58,712 nt of DNA. Origin: Leptolyngbya sp. CCY15150 (GTDB lineage Bacteria > Cyanobacteriota > Cyanobacteriia > RECH01). Position 1 is the first letter of the stretch. Each line of letters begins with the position of its first letter. A model generated the notes under the pieces. That model did no database searches. It had not been told where the DNA came from and worked only from the letters and a program-made list of their open reading frames with translations. The stretch is taken from NCBI RefSeq assembly GCF_016888135.1, contig NZ_JACSWB010000146.1, positions 1 to 58,712 of the forward strand. Direction: 5' to 3'. A program made the position numbers and the translations under genes. This document shows, piece by piece, positions 1-8,916 of this stretch.

Positions 1-164
1 AATACGGCCTCTGTCAATGCGATGTTGAGTTTGCGTTGTGCCTACCTCAATGGGCAGCTTGCCTGTTGACTATTTTGTCGAAAGTGGGATGCTCCCAGCG
101 GAAGGGTAGCGTCTGATGGATGAAACTCCTGCAGTCCTGATGCCTGGTTGCTTGACAAACCTTG

Positions 165-290
165 AAGACCCTCACCCCAAACCCCTCTGGGCGGTAGAGG
201 GGCTTTAAACGCACCTGAAACCTTCTTGCTCCTCTTCTCCCCTTGTGGGACGAGGGGCTGGGAGATGAGGGGAACCAATTTGTCAGCCAA
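165..290. repeat. Dispersed GC-rich hairpin repeat
   Basis: The stretch contains tandem imperfect palindromes. One hairpin has CCCCTCT (182-188) facing AGAGGGG (196-202). A second has CCCCTTGT (239-246) facing ACGAGGGG (250-257). C-rich and G-rich arms of this style are common intergenic repeats in cyanobacteria (family knowledge, not searched). A minus-strand open frame crosses this area but consists of repeat sequence and is not credible as a gene. Confidence 0.5.
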
Positions 291-801
291 CCCAGTCCTG
301 ATGCTCTCGCAGGCTGGTTTAGCGTCAGCCTCAGCTAAGCAAATCTAAGCTGGTGCTGGGTTTCCCGTGGCTCAGCCCAGGCTTCGCAAAAAGATGTTGC
401 ACGTAACTAGGGGTGGCGCTCTAGGGATAAATATAGTACAATTGTATTTAATAATATTCCTTCGCTGACTAGCTTAGGGTTCCGTCGATGGGAGAGTCGT
501 CCTAGATTATGGCGGACACAAGGAAGCCAGCGGCTGGGTAGAGGATGCTCTGGATATTCCGGCATTCATCTCGACCACGTCATCTTTCTAAGCGTCGTTC
601 TCTAAAAAGTTAGTTAAATTTACAGTGTTGTCTGCTCTCGCGAACACCCTACGCTATGGGCTACACCGATCGGCAAATAGTGCTCAGCGATCGCCCTAGG
701 CTTGGTGCTGAGTCTTGGATGGAGGAGAATAGATTGTCTCTCTGCATCAAAAAAATTTTCTAGTATTCTTCTGAAGTAAAGCAACCCGAAACGAGGCGCT
801 C
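291..801 (+). other. Gene-free stretch upstream of recA
   Basis: No credible gene lies here. The stretch probably holds the recA promoter and 5' leader: an AT-rich patch at 430-460 carries a LexA-like palindrome and a possible -10 element, and another AT-rich patch at 745-775 directly precedes the gene. GAGG at 793-796 is a reasonable ribosome binding site 5 nt before the recA ATG. Confidence 0.4.
435..448. promoter_or_regulatory. Candidate LexA (SOS) box for recA
   Basis: AGTACAATTGTATT contains the perfect 10-bp palindrome TACAATTGTA. It matches the cyanobacterial LexA-box form RGTACNNNDGTWCB at all but one position (T instead of C at position 13). It lies about 365 bp upstream of recA in an AT-rich patch. 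Control of recA by LexA differs between cyanobacteria, so the link is inference. Confidence 0.3.
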
Positions 802-1935
802 ATGGCCAAAACTCCTGACGAAAGCTCCGAAAGACTCAAAGCTTTGAACATTACGCTAACCCAAATCGAGCGCAGCTTTGGTAAGGGCGCGATCATGCGG
901 TTGGGTGATGCTGCCCGGATGAAGGTGGAAACCATTCCCAGTGGAGCGTTAACCCTAGACTTAGCCCTAGGAGGCGGTATTCCCAAGGGGCGGGTCGTTG
1001 AGATTTATGGCCCAGAAAGCTCCGGTAAGACGACGGTAGCGCTGCATGTGTTGGCTGAAGTGCAAAAACAGGGCGGCATTGCTGCCTTTGTGGATGCAGA
1101 GCACGCCCTGGATCCCATCTATGCCTCAAATTTAGGCGTCGATATTGATAACCTTCTCGTTGCCCAACCCGATACCGGGGAAGCTGGACTAGAAATTGTC
1201 GATCAGCTTGTGCGCTCCAATGCGGTTGATCTAGTGGTGGTGGATTCCGTGGCTGCTCTAGTGCCCCGGGCTGAAATTGAAGGGGAAATGGGAGATACCC
1301 ATGTGGGTCTCCAGGCTCGGTTGATGAGTCAGGCGCTGCGTAAAATTACGGGCAGTATTGGTAAGACGGGCTGCACGGTAATTTTTCTCAACCAGTTGCG
1401 CCAAAAAATTGGTATCTCCTACGGTAATCCTGAGGTGACCACAGGGGGGAACGCGCTGAAGTTTTACGCTTCCGTGCGCATGGATATTCGCCGCATCCAA
1501 ACCTTGAAGAAGGGCACCGAAGAGTATGGCATCCGTGCCAAGGTGAAGATTGCTAAGAATAAAGTGGCTCCGCCTTTCCGAATTGCGGAGTTTGACATTA
1601 TTTTCGGTCAGGGAATTTCGGCCCTAGGCTGCTTGGTGGATCTAGCGGAGGAGAACAATATCCTGACGCGGCGCGGTGCTTGGTATAGCTACAACGGCGA
1701 CAATATCAGCCAAGGCCGAGACAATGCGATCAAGTATTTGGAAGACAATCCCGACTTCGCCAAGAGCTTGGATCTGCAACTGCGTCAGCACCTAGAAATT
1801 AATCAAGCAGACAAAAAGCCGTCTACGGAGCCGGTTGTTGCCGTAGTGGAAGACTCGGATCAGCCAGAATTGCCCGAGGAAGTTGGGGTGGCGGAAAATG
1901 GTAAGGCGGCTAGCCGTTCTTCTAAGAAGAAGTAG
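802..1935 (+). CDS. recA: Recombinase RecA
   Basis: RecA is the cytoplasmic DNA-dependent ATPase that forms filaments on single-stranded DNA, catalyses strand exchange and stimulates LexA self-cleavage where that pathway exists. The 377-residue product has the Walker A motif GPESSGKT at residues 70-77, a Walker B strand (LVVVDS, near 143-148), the conserved NQLRQKIG loop region and the RecA C-terminal domain. It ends in a variable acidic stretch followed by a basic SRSSKKK tail. The length is slightly above the usual 350, all of it in the tail. The ATG at 802 is preceded by GAGG. The gene is probably monocistronic; the next gene, rsmH, is convergent. Confidence 0.98.
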   Translation: MAKTPDESSERLKALNITLTQIERSFGKGAIMRLGDAARMKVETIPSGALTLDLALGGGIPKGRVVEIYGPESSGKTTVALHVLAEVQKQGGIAAFVDAEHALDPIYASNLGVDIDNLLVAQPDTGEAGLEIVDQLVRSNAVDLVVVDSVAALVPRAEIEGEMGDTHVGLQARLMSQALRKITGSIGKTGCTVIFLNQLRQKIGISYGNPEVTTGGNALKFYASVRMDIRRIQTLKKGTEEYGIRAKVKIAKNKVAPPFRIAEFDIIFGQGISALGCLVDLAEENNILTRRGAWYSYNGDNISQGRDNAIKYLEDNPDFAKSLDLQLRQHLEINQADKKPSTEPVVAVVEDSDQPELPEEVGVAENGKAASRSSKKK

Positions 1936-2003
1936 TCCCTCGTGAGCTGGGCGACGTGATGGATCCAGTAACTCCCCGTGGGCTTTGACCAATACCGCTC
2001 GGG

Positions 2004-2046
2004 CTGAGCTGGTCGAAGCCCATCCCTGATCCTTCGCCTAGCTCAG
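2004..2046. terminator. Hairpin between convergent recA and rsmH; copy of a dispersed repeat
   Basis: CTGAGCTGGTCGAAG (2004-2018) and CTTCGCCTAGCTCAG (2032-2046) form a 15-bp stem with one G-T wobble and one mismatch around a 13-nt loop. The sequence is of the widespread GAGCTGGTCGAAGGATG repeat type; a half copy occurs at 9957-9973. Sited between converging genes it could act as a bidirectional terminator, but no U-tract follows. Confidence 0.45.
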
Positions 2047-2079
2047 GGTGAGCGCAGAGACGGATGATCTCGATCGAAC

Positions 2080-2973
2080 TTACGTGGTCAATTGCTTTTG
2101 GGCAAGACGCAGCTTGGCAGACCGCGATCGCACGTTCACGTCCACTTCATCTTCCTGGGGAATGATCGGTTTTTTGGTGAGCACTTTCAGGCTCTCGGTG
2201 TTGCGCAGGGTATGTTTCACCAGCCGATCTTCTAGGCTGTGGAAGCTGATGATGCCGATGCGACCGCCGGGTTTGAGCCAGTGGGGAGCGATCGCCAGCA
2301 AGGTCTCCAAGGACTCCAGTTCTCGGTTCACCACAATCCGCAGGGCCTGAAAGGTGCGGGTGGCAGGATGGATGCGACCGTAGCGATAGGCTTTGGGGAC
2401 GGAGTAGGCGATCGCTTCGGCTAGTGCTGTGGTGGTTTCAAAGGGGCGGCGCTCGACAATTCGGCGGGCAATTTGGCGCGATCGCCGTTCTTCTCCATAG
2501 AGATAGATGGCATTGGCCAGCGGCTTTTCATCCCATGTGTTGATAACCTCGGCCGCCGTTAGGGACTGCCGTTGATCCATGCGCATATCCAAGGGGGCTT
2601 CATGGCGAAAGCTAAAGCCGCGCTCAGGAATATCAAACTGGGCGGAGCTCACCCCAAGGTCGGCAATAATGCCATCAAACTGCAGGGTTCCAGGATCAAA
2701 CTGAGCAAAGTTGCCATGCCACGTCTGAAAGCGATCGCCATACTCGGCTAATCGTTCCTGGGCAGCCGCGATCGCTTGGGCGTCTTGATCAATGCCGGTC
2801 ACTCGGGTTTCGGGTACCGCAAGGATGAGTTGACTATGACCACCGCCGCCCACCGTCGCATCTAAATAATGCCCGCCTGCCTGCACGCCGATCCCCTCGA
2901 TCAGTTCTCGGCTTAACACGGGAATATGCACAAAATCAGGAGTTTCAGCTCCTAGGTCATTCATCGCGTCCAT
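2080..2973 (-). CDS. rsmH: 16S rRNA (cytosine1402-N4)-methyltransferase RsmH (MraW)
   Basis: RsmH uses S-adenosylmethionine to methylate N4 of C1402 in the 16S rRNA decoding centre. The 297-residue product has the glycine-rich SAM site [10 protein letters not shown] at residues 38-47, the family signature [12 protein letters not shown] near residue 200, and the C-terminal SFHSLEDR motif. The length is typical. In many bacteria the gene sits in the dcw cell-division cluster; here it stands alone, as is usual in cyanobacteria. It converges on recA. Its promoter must lie in 2974-3054, since a minus-strand terminator occurs just upstream. Confidence 0.95.
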   Translation of the reverse strand: MDAMNDLGAETPDFVHIPVLSRELIEGIGVQAGGHYLDATVGGGGHSQLILAVPETRVTGIDQDAQAIAAAQERLAEYGDRFQTWHGNFAQFDPGTLQFDGIIADLGVSSAQFDIPERGFSFRHEAPLDMRMDQRQSLTAAEVINTWDEKPLANAIYLYGEERRSRQIARRIVERRPFETTTALAEAIAYSVPKAYRYGRIHPATRTFQALRIVVNRELESLETLLAIAPHWLKPGGRIGIISFHSLEDRLVKHTLRNTESLKVLTKKPIIPQEDEVDVNVRSRSAKLRLAQKQLTT

Positions 2974-3054
2974 GTTCGTTGGCGTCCCTGCCCTTCAACG
3001 TGCTGCGATCGCTACTCTAGCGGAGCAGAGACCATTTGGCTATTTTGTCCCAAT

Positions 3055-3080
3055 AAAAAACCCGGCGAAATCACCGGGTT
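3055..3080 (-). terminator. Rho-independent terminator (minus strand)
   Basis: AACCCGG (3059-3065) and CCGGGTT (3074-3080) pair around an 8-nt loop. Read on the minus strand the stem is followed by a run of six T (3060-3055). It would end minus-strand transcripts entering from the small gene at 3240-3389, so it supports that gene being transcribed and separates it from rsmH. Confidence 0.75.
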
Positions 3081-3239
3081 CTTCTGTGAGATCTGTAGCC
3101 CCCAAAGATCTCAAGCTTCATTACGTCTATTATCGTTTCAGAATCGATGAAGTTCTTCGGCCAGATCTCGGAAGTTATCCCTTCCGAAGTGCGTAATTTG
3201 TCGTAACAGGCGAATACTTTTCTTGTCTTGTATCGCAAA

Positions 3240-3389
3240 CTACTCCGGTGTATGCTCCGGCTCGGTATTAACGGATACTACAATCTGCCCATCAGGATAG
3301 ACCAAGCACACCATACCTGGTTGTAGCGTCAGGATGGGCGCAGGCGCTGGCAGATTGGGGGCTGGAGACTGGATGGATCCTTGCAACAT
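3240..3389 (-). CDS. Small hypothetical protein (49 aa) with a coding-like extension past an in-frame TAG
   Basis: The frame encodes 49 residues, starting MLQGSIQSP and ending TEPEHTPE. The N-terminal third is rich in Pro and Ala, followed by a likely beta segment (MVCLVYPDGQIVVSV). A GAGGG ribosome binding site lies about 10 nt upstream of the ATG. After the TAG at 3242-3240 the same frame continues for 33 codons to a TGA at 3140-3138; this extension contains RLLRQITHFGRDNF and LAEELHRF, which looks like real protein. A minus-strand terminator follows 58 nt later. The gene may therefore be an 83-codon gene broken by a nonsense mutation or sequencing error, or be read through. Family not recognised. 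Confidence 0.5.
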   Translation of the reverse strand: MLQGSIQSPAPNLPAPAPILTLQPGMVCLVYPDGQIVVSVNTEPEHTPE

Positions 3390-3591
3390 GACTCGTTCCC
3401 TCATTCAGACATTTAGACTGTACTGCTGCACTATTCTGGCGAGTCGTACATTTTCCGCTATGTCTCCGTGAAGATACGGTAAGTTCTCGATGAAGCTAGA
3501 GTCAACATTTCAAAGCTTTCGGCTAATTGCTGTATTCAGAAATTCTTAAGCGATCGCCCCAAAGTCGCCCAGTAAGCCACCCTTCTGCAAA

Positions 3592-3597
3592 TATAAT
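3592..3597 (+). promoter_or_regulatory. ndhH: Candidate -10 element for ndhH
   Basis: A perfect TATAAT lies in the gene-free stretch 3390-3829, about 230 nt before the ndhH start. No good -35 hexamer is seen at the usual spacing. The rest of the stretch shows no other feature. Confidence 0.35.
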
Positions 3598-3829
3598 AGA
3601 AGCAGCGCAACAAAACTCAAAGCTATACGACCTACGCGGCAAGGCCTCATCGTGAGGGGACGGTGGCGATATAGTCCTGCATGATTGTGCCGGGGTTGAT
3701 GAGGAAAGCCGCTATCCTAGGGGTTGCGTTCGAGAAGGATATCGGTTGCCCCATAGTCCACAACGGCAAACCGCATAAGGCAAATTGGCAAACTCGTTTG
3801 CAGCGTTGTAATCAGGAGATTGCTTGCAC

Positions 3830-5014
3830 ATGGCAATGATCGAAACAAAAACCGAACCCATGGTGATCAACATGGGGCCCCACCATCCGTCTATGCACGG
3901 GGTGTTGCGCCTCATTGTCACCCTGGACGGTGAAGACGTGGTGGACTGCGAACCCGTGATTGGGTACCTGCACCGAGGCATGGAAAAAATCGCGGAAAAC
4001 CGCACCAACGTCATGTTTGTGCCCTACGTCAGTCGTTGGGACTACGCGGCGGGGATGTTCAATGAAGCCATTACGGTGAATGCGCCGGAGCGCTTGGCCG
4101 ATATTGAAGTACCTAAACGAGCCAGCTACATCCGGGTGATCATGCTGGAGCTGAACCGGATTGCTAACCACCTGCTCTGGCTTGGCCCATTTCTAGCCGA
4201 CGTGGGTGCTCAGACGCCCTTTTTCTATATCTTCCGTGAGCGGGAGATGATCTACGACCTGTGGGAAGCTGCTACCGGAATGCGGTTGATTAACAACAAC
4301 TATTTCCGTATTGGTGGCGTAGCGGCAGACTTGCCCTACGGCTGGGTTGATAAGTGTGAAGACTTTTGTGACTACTTCCTGCCCAAGGTAGACGAGTACG
4401 AACGTTTGATTACCAACAACCCGATTTTCCGTCGCCGGATTGAAGGTATTGGTACGATCACGCGGGATGAAGCGATCGCTTGGGGTCTATCCGGGCCGAT
4501 GCTGCGCGGATCGGGCGTGAAGTGGGATCTGCGTAAGGTAGATCACTACGAATGCTACGACGATTTTGATTGGGACGTGCAGTGGGAAACCGCTGGAGAC
4601 TGCTTTGCCCGCTACATCATCCGCGTGCGGGAAATGCGAGAATCCGTGAAGATCATTCGCCAAGCTCTTAAGGGTTTGCCGGGTGGCCCTTATGAAAACC
4701 TAGAAGCCAAGCGGATTGCTGAAGGTCCTAAGTCTGAATGGAACGGATTTGACTATCAATTTATTGGTAAGAAAATTCCCCCCACCTTCAAGATTCCTGC
4801 CGGGGAACATTACGTTCGCATGGAAAGCGGCAAGGGCGAGCTGGGGATCTATATCATCGGAGAGGACAATGTCTTTCCCTGGCGCTGGAAGATCCGGGCG
4901 GCGGACTTCAATAACCTACAAATCTTGCCCCATCTGCTCAAGGGCGTGAAGGTGGCAGATATTATGGCCATCCTGGGCAGCATCGACGTGATCATGGGAT
5001 CGGTCGATCGCTAG
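3830..5014 (+). CDS. ndhH: NAD(P)H-quinone oxidoreductase subunit H (NDH-1)
   Basis: NdhH is the peripheral-arm subunit of the thylakoid NDH-1 complex that helps form the quinone site. It is homologous to NuoD and to the 49-kDa NDUFS2 subunit, and serves respiration, cyclic electron flow and CO2 uptake. The 394-residue product begins [10 protein letters not shown] and carries the conserved [15 protein letters not shown] (residues 14-28), YLHRGMEK (47-53 region) and the C-terminal DVIMGSVDR. The ATG at 3830 is preferred over an upstream TTG because AGGAG lies at 3814-3818 and the length matches the family. A strong terminator follows. A methyltransferase gene of the type that modifies this subunit in mitochondria lies directly downstream. 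Confidence 0.97.
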   Translation: MAMIETKTEPMVINMGPHHPSMHGVLRLIVTLDGEDVVDCEPVIGYLHRGMEKIAENRTNVMFVPYVSRWDYAAGMFNEAITVNAPERLADIEVPKRASYIRVIMLELNRIANHLLWLGPFLADVGAQTPFFYIFREREMIYDLWEAATGMRLINNNYFRIGGVAADLPYGWVDKCEDFCDYFLPKVDEYERLITNNPIFRRRIEGIGTITRDEAIAWGLSGPMLRGSGVKWDLRKVDHYECYDDFDWDVQWETAGDCFARYIIRVREMRESVKIIRQALKGLPGGPYENLEAKRIAEGPKSEWNGFDYQFIGKKIPPTFKIPAGEHYVRMESGKGELGIYIIGEDNVFPWRWKIRAADFNNLQILPHLLKGVKVADIMAILGSIDVIMGSVDR

Positions 5015-5062
5015 GGATCGCTAGGTTATGGCAAGACACAGTTGTACGACTGTGATCGGATG

Positions 5063-5088
5063 AGCAGGTCGTCTTGACCTGCTTTTTT
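5063..5088 (+). terminator. Rho-independent terminator after ndhH
   Basis: AGCAGGTC (5063-5070) and GACCTGCT (5076-5083) form a perfect 8-bp stem with a 5-nt loop, followed by six T (5083-5088). It closes the ndhH transcript before the methyltransferase gene. Confidence 0.9.
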
Positions 5089-5143
5089 GGGCCCTGGCTG
5101 TTTCCTGAGATGGCTGTCGTTTTACACCTGCCTGTTCAGCACT

Positions 5144-6361
5144 ATGTCTGCTTCACCCCAACCCTATCTCTCCTCCAATCCCCACTTGGTGCAACTGCTT
5201 GCAGACCATATTCTGGCGAGTCCTCAGCAGCGGATCACCTTTGCTGACTATATGGACTGGGTACTCTACCATCCCCAGCATGGCTACTACAGCCGTTATG
5301 CCGAAAAAATTGGTGCCCAGGGCGATTTTGTCACCTCTCCCCACATGGGTCGTGATTTTGGCGAACTCTTGGCGGTGCAGGTGGTGCAACTGTGGCACCA
5401 TCTCGATCGCCCTCAGCCGTTTCACCTTGTAGAAATGGGTGCGGGTCAGGGTTTACTGGCCCATGATGTTTTACGGTATCTGGCCGATCACCATCCAGAT
5501 TGCTTCCAGGTATTGGAGTATGGAATTGTGGAAAAATCGCCGGCGCTGATTGCCGAACAGCGGCAGCGGCTAGGGGCGATCGCCTCCTCCGGTACCGTGC
5601 GCTGGTATACCTGGGATGAGATTCCTCCCCAGTCTCTCGTCGGCTGCTGTTTGTCCAATGAACTGGTCGATGCCTTTCCGGTACATCTGGTGGAAACCCA
5701 GCAGCAGCAGCTACGGGAAGTCTACGTGGCCTTGGGTTCATCGACCGATGACCTGCCCCAGTTTGTGGAACAGCTCGGTGACCTATCCAGCGATCGCCTC
5801 CGTACCTACTTCGAGACCTTGGGGATCGACATCACCCACCCACCCTATCCTGATGGGTATCGCACCGAGGTGAACCTAGCCGCCCAAGATTGGCTGCATA
5901 CCGTGGCTCAACGTTTACAGCGCGGCTATTTGCTGACGATTGACTATGGCTACACCGCCCAGCGCTACTATGCTCCCACCCGCAGCGGCGGCACCTTGCA
6001 ATGCTACTACCACCACGCCCACCATTCCGATCCCTATCGCTATATTGGACAGCAGGATCTCACCGCCCATGTTAACTTTACGGATCTAGAGCGCCATGGT
6101 GCAACGGTTGGTCTGGAAACATTGGGATTCACGCAGCAAGGTTTACTATTGATGGCCCTGGGATTGGGCGATCGCCTTGCCCTCCTCTCAAATCCAGCCA
6201 CCGTGCCTGACGTGCAGACCCTATTTCAGCGTCGCGAGTCCCTCCATGCCTTGATGAATCCTATGGGGCTGGGCAACTTTGGTGTTTTGATCCAAAGTAA
6301 GGGATTGACCGATGTTGAGCGCCAAAAGCCCCTGCAAGGGCTGCACCATCCACCGCTCTAG
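5144..6361 (+). CDS. Class I SAM-dependent methyltransferase, MidA/NDUFAF7 (DUF185) family
   Basis: The 405-residue product matches the MidA/NDUFAF7 family (COG1565). It has the N-terminal DYMDWVLYHPQHGYYS motif at residues 35-50, GDFVTSPHMGRDFGELLA at 60-77, the SAM-binding EMGAGQG at 97-103 and the LSNELVDAFPVH block. In mitochondria NDUFAF7 dimethylates an arginine of NDUFS2 during complex I assembly (established). The NDUFS2 homologue NdhH is encoded immediately upstream, so NdhH is the obvious candidate substrate (inference). The ATG at 5144 was chosen because translation further upstream would overlap the ndhH terminator. The next gene starts 40 nt downstream on the same strand. Confidence 0.88.
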   Translation: MSASPQPYLSSNPHLVQLLADHILASPQQRITFADYMDWVLYHPQHGYYSRYAEKIGAQGDFVTSPHMGRDFGELLAVQVVQLWHHLDRPQPFHLVEMGAGQGLLAHDVLRYLADHHPDCFQVLEYGIVEKSPALIAEQRQRLGAIASSGTVRWYTWDEIPPQSLVGCCLSNELVDAFPVHLVETQQQQLREVYVALGSSTDDLPQFVEQLGDLSSDRLRTYFETLGIDITHPPYPDGYRTEVNLAAQDWLHTVAQRLQRGYLLTIDYGYTAQRYYAPTRSGGTLQCYYHHAHHSDPYRYIGQQDLTAHVNFTDLERHGATVGLETLGFTQQGLLLMALGLGDRLALLSNPATVPDVQTLFQRRESLHALMNPMGLGNFGVLIQSKGLTDVERQKPLQGLHHPPL

Positions 6362-6400
6362 CGCTGCTGTTTGCCCCGAAGCCCTATCTGAGCCATCTCC

Positions 6401-7312
6401 GTGCGATACAAAATTACCCATCTCACCACCTACACCTACGATCGCCCCGTGCGGCTCGATGCCCATGTGGTTCGACTACGCCCCCGCACGGATGCGGCCC
6501 AAAGTCTCACCCAGTTTTCCCTGGAAATCACGCCTCGCCCCATCGGTCTTTCTGACAATAGTGACCTCGATGGACATTCCAGCCTCAAGGCTTGGTTTTC
6601 AGATCAGCCTATCCATCGCTTAGAGCTACAGACCCTATCGGTGGTGGAAACCTATCGCGATAATCCCTTCAACTTCATTCTCGAACCCTGGGCAGCATCC
6701 TTGCCCATTAACTATCCCAGCCGCTTGTCTAGCCAGCTTCAGCCCTACTGGGTCGGGCATTTCATTCCCACACCCGGCATCCTCGATCCCATGGCAACGG
6801 AGCTAGGCCAGTCCATGTGGGAGATGACCCAAGGCAATACCATCAACTTTTTGACCGAGCTGAATCAGCGTATCTATCACCACAGCAGCTATATTCTGCG
6901 GGAAACGGGGGATCCCTATCCTCCTAGCGTCACCTGGCAGAAAAAGCTGGGCTCTTGCCGAGATCTGACGGTGCTATTTATGGCGGTTTGTCGGTCGGTG
7001 GGGTTGGCGGCGCGGTTTGTCAGTGGCTATCACGAAGGCGATCCCGAGAATCCCGATGCCCATCTGCACGCTTGGGCGGAGGTGTATTTACCGGGAGCGG
7101 GCTGGCGGGGCTATGATCCAACCTATGGGCTGGCCGTGGGCGATCGCTACATTGCCTTAGCAGCCGCCCCTTTTCCCCAGGAAGCTGCACCCGTGGCAGG
7201 CGCTCTCCAACCTGGTTTTCAGGCTCAGGTAGACATGAGCTATGACCTGACGATCCAGGCTCTAGAGCCGGCTGAGTCGATGCTCTCGCCTGTCCAGCTT
7301 CAGTCGCTCTAA
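6401..7312 (+). CDS. Transglutaminase-like cysteine protease family protein
   Basis: The 303-residue product has an N-terminal bacterial transglutaminase-like beta domain (YKITHLTTYTYDRPV, residues 3-17) and a transglutaminase core. The likely catalytic triad is Cys186 in KLGSCRDLT, His223 in DAHLHAWAEVY and Asp239 in GYDPTYG. Such proteins are probably peptidases or amidases; the substrate is unknown. No signal peptide is visible. The start is GTG at 6401, 39 nt after the methyltransferase stop, so the two may be co-transcribed. The gene converges on the PhzF-like gene. Confidence 0.85.
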   Translation: MRYKITHLTTYTYDRPVRLDAHVVRLRPRTDAAQSLTQFSLEITPRPIGLSDNSDLDGHSSLKAWFSDQPIHRLELQTLSVVETYRDNPFNFILEPWAASLPINYPSRLSSQLQPYWVGHFIPTPGILDPMATELGQSMWEMTQGNTINFLTELNQRIYHHSSYILRETGDPYPPSVTWQKKLGSCRDLTVLFMAVCRSVGLAARFVSGYHEGDPENPDAHLHAWAEVYLPGAGWRGYDPTYGLAVGDRYIALAAAPFPQEAAPVAGALQPGFQAQVDMSYDLTIQALEPAESMLSPVQLQSL

Positions 7313-7336
7313 ACAGCTCACGTAACTTTAGGTGCT

Positions 7337-8140
7337 CTAAATAGACCACTCGCCGCGCAGGACGGTGACGGCCTGACCTAGCAACTGCACGCGATCACCG
7401 CCGTCGTAGTGAACTTTGACGATGCCCCCGCGCGCTGAAGCTTGATAGGCCAAGAGGGTGTCTTTTTGGAGGCGATCGCGCCAGTAGGGGGCTAGGCAGC
7501 AGTGGGCCGAACCGGTGACCGGATCTTCATCAATGCCCAACCCTGGCGCAAAGTAGCGAGAGACAATATCAAAGCCGGAGTCGGGATCGGCTTGGCTGGT
7601 GACAATCACGTCGGAAATGCTGGCCTGCAGCAGATGGCTGGCGCTTGGGTGGAGCTGACGCACCGCCGCCTCTGAGGCAACCTCCACGAGATAGCCTCCC
7701 GAGGTATTTTTCATGACCGTATGGACGGCGGCCCCCAGAGCGTCTTCTAAACCGGCTGGAATACGGATCAGGGGTTTTAATGGATTGGCTGGAAAGTTGA
7801 GTTCAATCCAGTTGTCTAGCTTACGGGCGGTCAAGGTGCCGCTTTGGGTGTAAAACTCCGCCGATAAGGATGGATCGAGATATCCCTCCGACCAAAGGAC
7901 ATGGGCACTGGCTAGGGTGGCATGACCACAGAGCGGTACTTCCATGGTGGGCGTGAACCAGCGCAAATGGAAGCCGCTGTCTTGGGGGATCAGAAACGCT
8001 GTTTCTGAGAGGTTCATTTCCTTGGCAATCCCCTGCATCCACTGATCGTCTTGAGGTGCAGACAAAATGCAGACTGCCGCTGGATTGCCTTGAAAAGGGG
8101 TATCGGTAAATGCATCAACCTGAATTACAGACTGTCCCAT
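7337..8140 (-). CDS. PhzF family isomerase/epimerase
   Basis: The 267-residue product has the PhzF fold signatures: QVDAFTDTPFQGNPAAVC at the N-terminus, MNLSETAF with the catalytic glutamate near residue 47, GHATLASAHVL, and DEDPVTGSAHC in the second half-domain. PhzF relatives isomerise small molecules, for instance a phenazine precursor in Pseudomonas, but most members have unknown substrates, as here. Length is typical. It is followed on the same strand by unrelated enzymes with separate spacing, so no operon is obvious. Confidence 0.88.
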   Translation of the reverse strand: MGQSVIQVDAFTDTPFQGNPAAVCILSAPQDDQWMQGIAKEMNLSETAFLIPQDSGFHLRWFTPTMEVPLCGHATLASAHVLWSEGYLDPSLSAEFYTQSGTLTARKLDNWIELNFPANPLKPLIRIPAGLEDALGAAVHTVMKNTSGGYLVEVASEAAVRQLHPSASHLLQASISDVIVTSQADPDSGFDIVSRYFAPGLGIDEDPVTGSAHCCLAPYWRDRLQKDTLLAYQASARGGIVKVHYDGGDRVQLLGQAVTVLRGEWSI

Positions 8141-8324
8141 AGGGTTATACCTGAAGCATGAGTATGAAATGAGGCGTCATCTTATCGTCATCCTAGTTTG
8201 GATTTCTGAGTTTGAGATGCAGGGTGGTTTGACCGTGGGGATAAGGTGACGTTCCTTCTATCATCTGTGATTCAGCCTGAATCTAGATCTGCCTAAAAGA
8301 CTAGTACCAAAAGACGAGTTGAGG

Positions 8325-8825
8325 TTAGTAGATCCAAGGCAGCAGTTTTTTAACCCGCTGTTGATAGGCCGGGTAGTCAGGATATTTGTCAGTCAACCAG
8401 GCTTCTTCCTTGCGAGCCTTGAGGTCAAAAAAGAAGAAGAGCACGAGGGTGGCCGCTAGATGGGACAAGCTACCCTGCCACAGGGTAAAGGCGATCGCCA
8501 GCAGCACAATGCCGCTATACAAGCAATGGCGCACGATGCCATACATGCCGGTTTGAATCAGTTGACCATCCTCGCGGGGATAGGGCAGGGGGGTGAGGCT
8601 TTGCCCCAAGTCCACGAGCCCTTTTCCCAAGAGTACCAAGGCGAACAGAGCAAGCCCGAGGGCGATCGCTTTGAGGCCAACACTTAGGGCGGGGGGAAGG
8701 GTTGGCCCATAGACAGGCACGAGAACAAAGCCCACCATCAGCAGCCCCTGCATCAGCACCCAATATTCACCCCGCCTTCCTCGCCAGCTCTCTGCTGTGA
8801 AGCCCCAGTCTGTGAAGAATTTCAT
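8325..8825 (-). CDS. Membrane isoprenylcysteine carboxyl methyltransferase-like protein
   Basis: The 166-residue product has about four hydrophobic segments (residues 24-42, 50-68, 104-122, 124-138) and a C-terminal end of the ICMT/phospholipid methyltransferase type: a GMYGIVRHCLYSG motif near 92-104, then EEAWLTDKYPDYPAYQQR. In this fold RHP/RHC and the following EE region bind S-adenosylmethionine. The substrate is unknown in bacteria. It lies between PhzF-like and aldo/keto reductase genes on the same strand. Confidence 0.75.
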   Translation of the reverse strand: MKFFTDWGFTAESWRGRRGEYWVLMQGLLMVGFVLVPVYGPTLPPALSVGLKAIALGLALFALVLLGKGLVDLGQSLTPLPYPREDGQLIQTGMYGIVRHCLYSGIVLLAIAFTLWQGSLSHLAATLVLFFFFDLKARKEEAWLTDKYPDYPAYQQRVKKLLPWIY

Positions 8826-8916
8826 GAATGGCCTCCTGGGGCGATCGCCCCTCTGTGAATCAAGTGAGATCGATCGATCGTTGGAAACAGGGTGAGAGAG
8901 CTGTAGATCCTGGGGA

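Noticed and set aside
42-290. Minus-strand open frame of 82 codons
   Set aside because: It covers the dispersed G/C-rich hairpin repeats; the protein shows no family pattern and no ribosome binding site.
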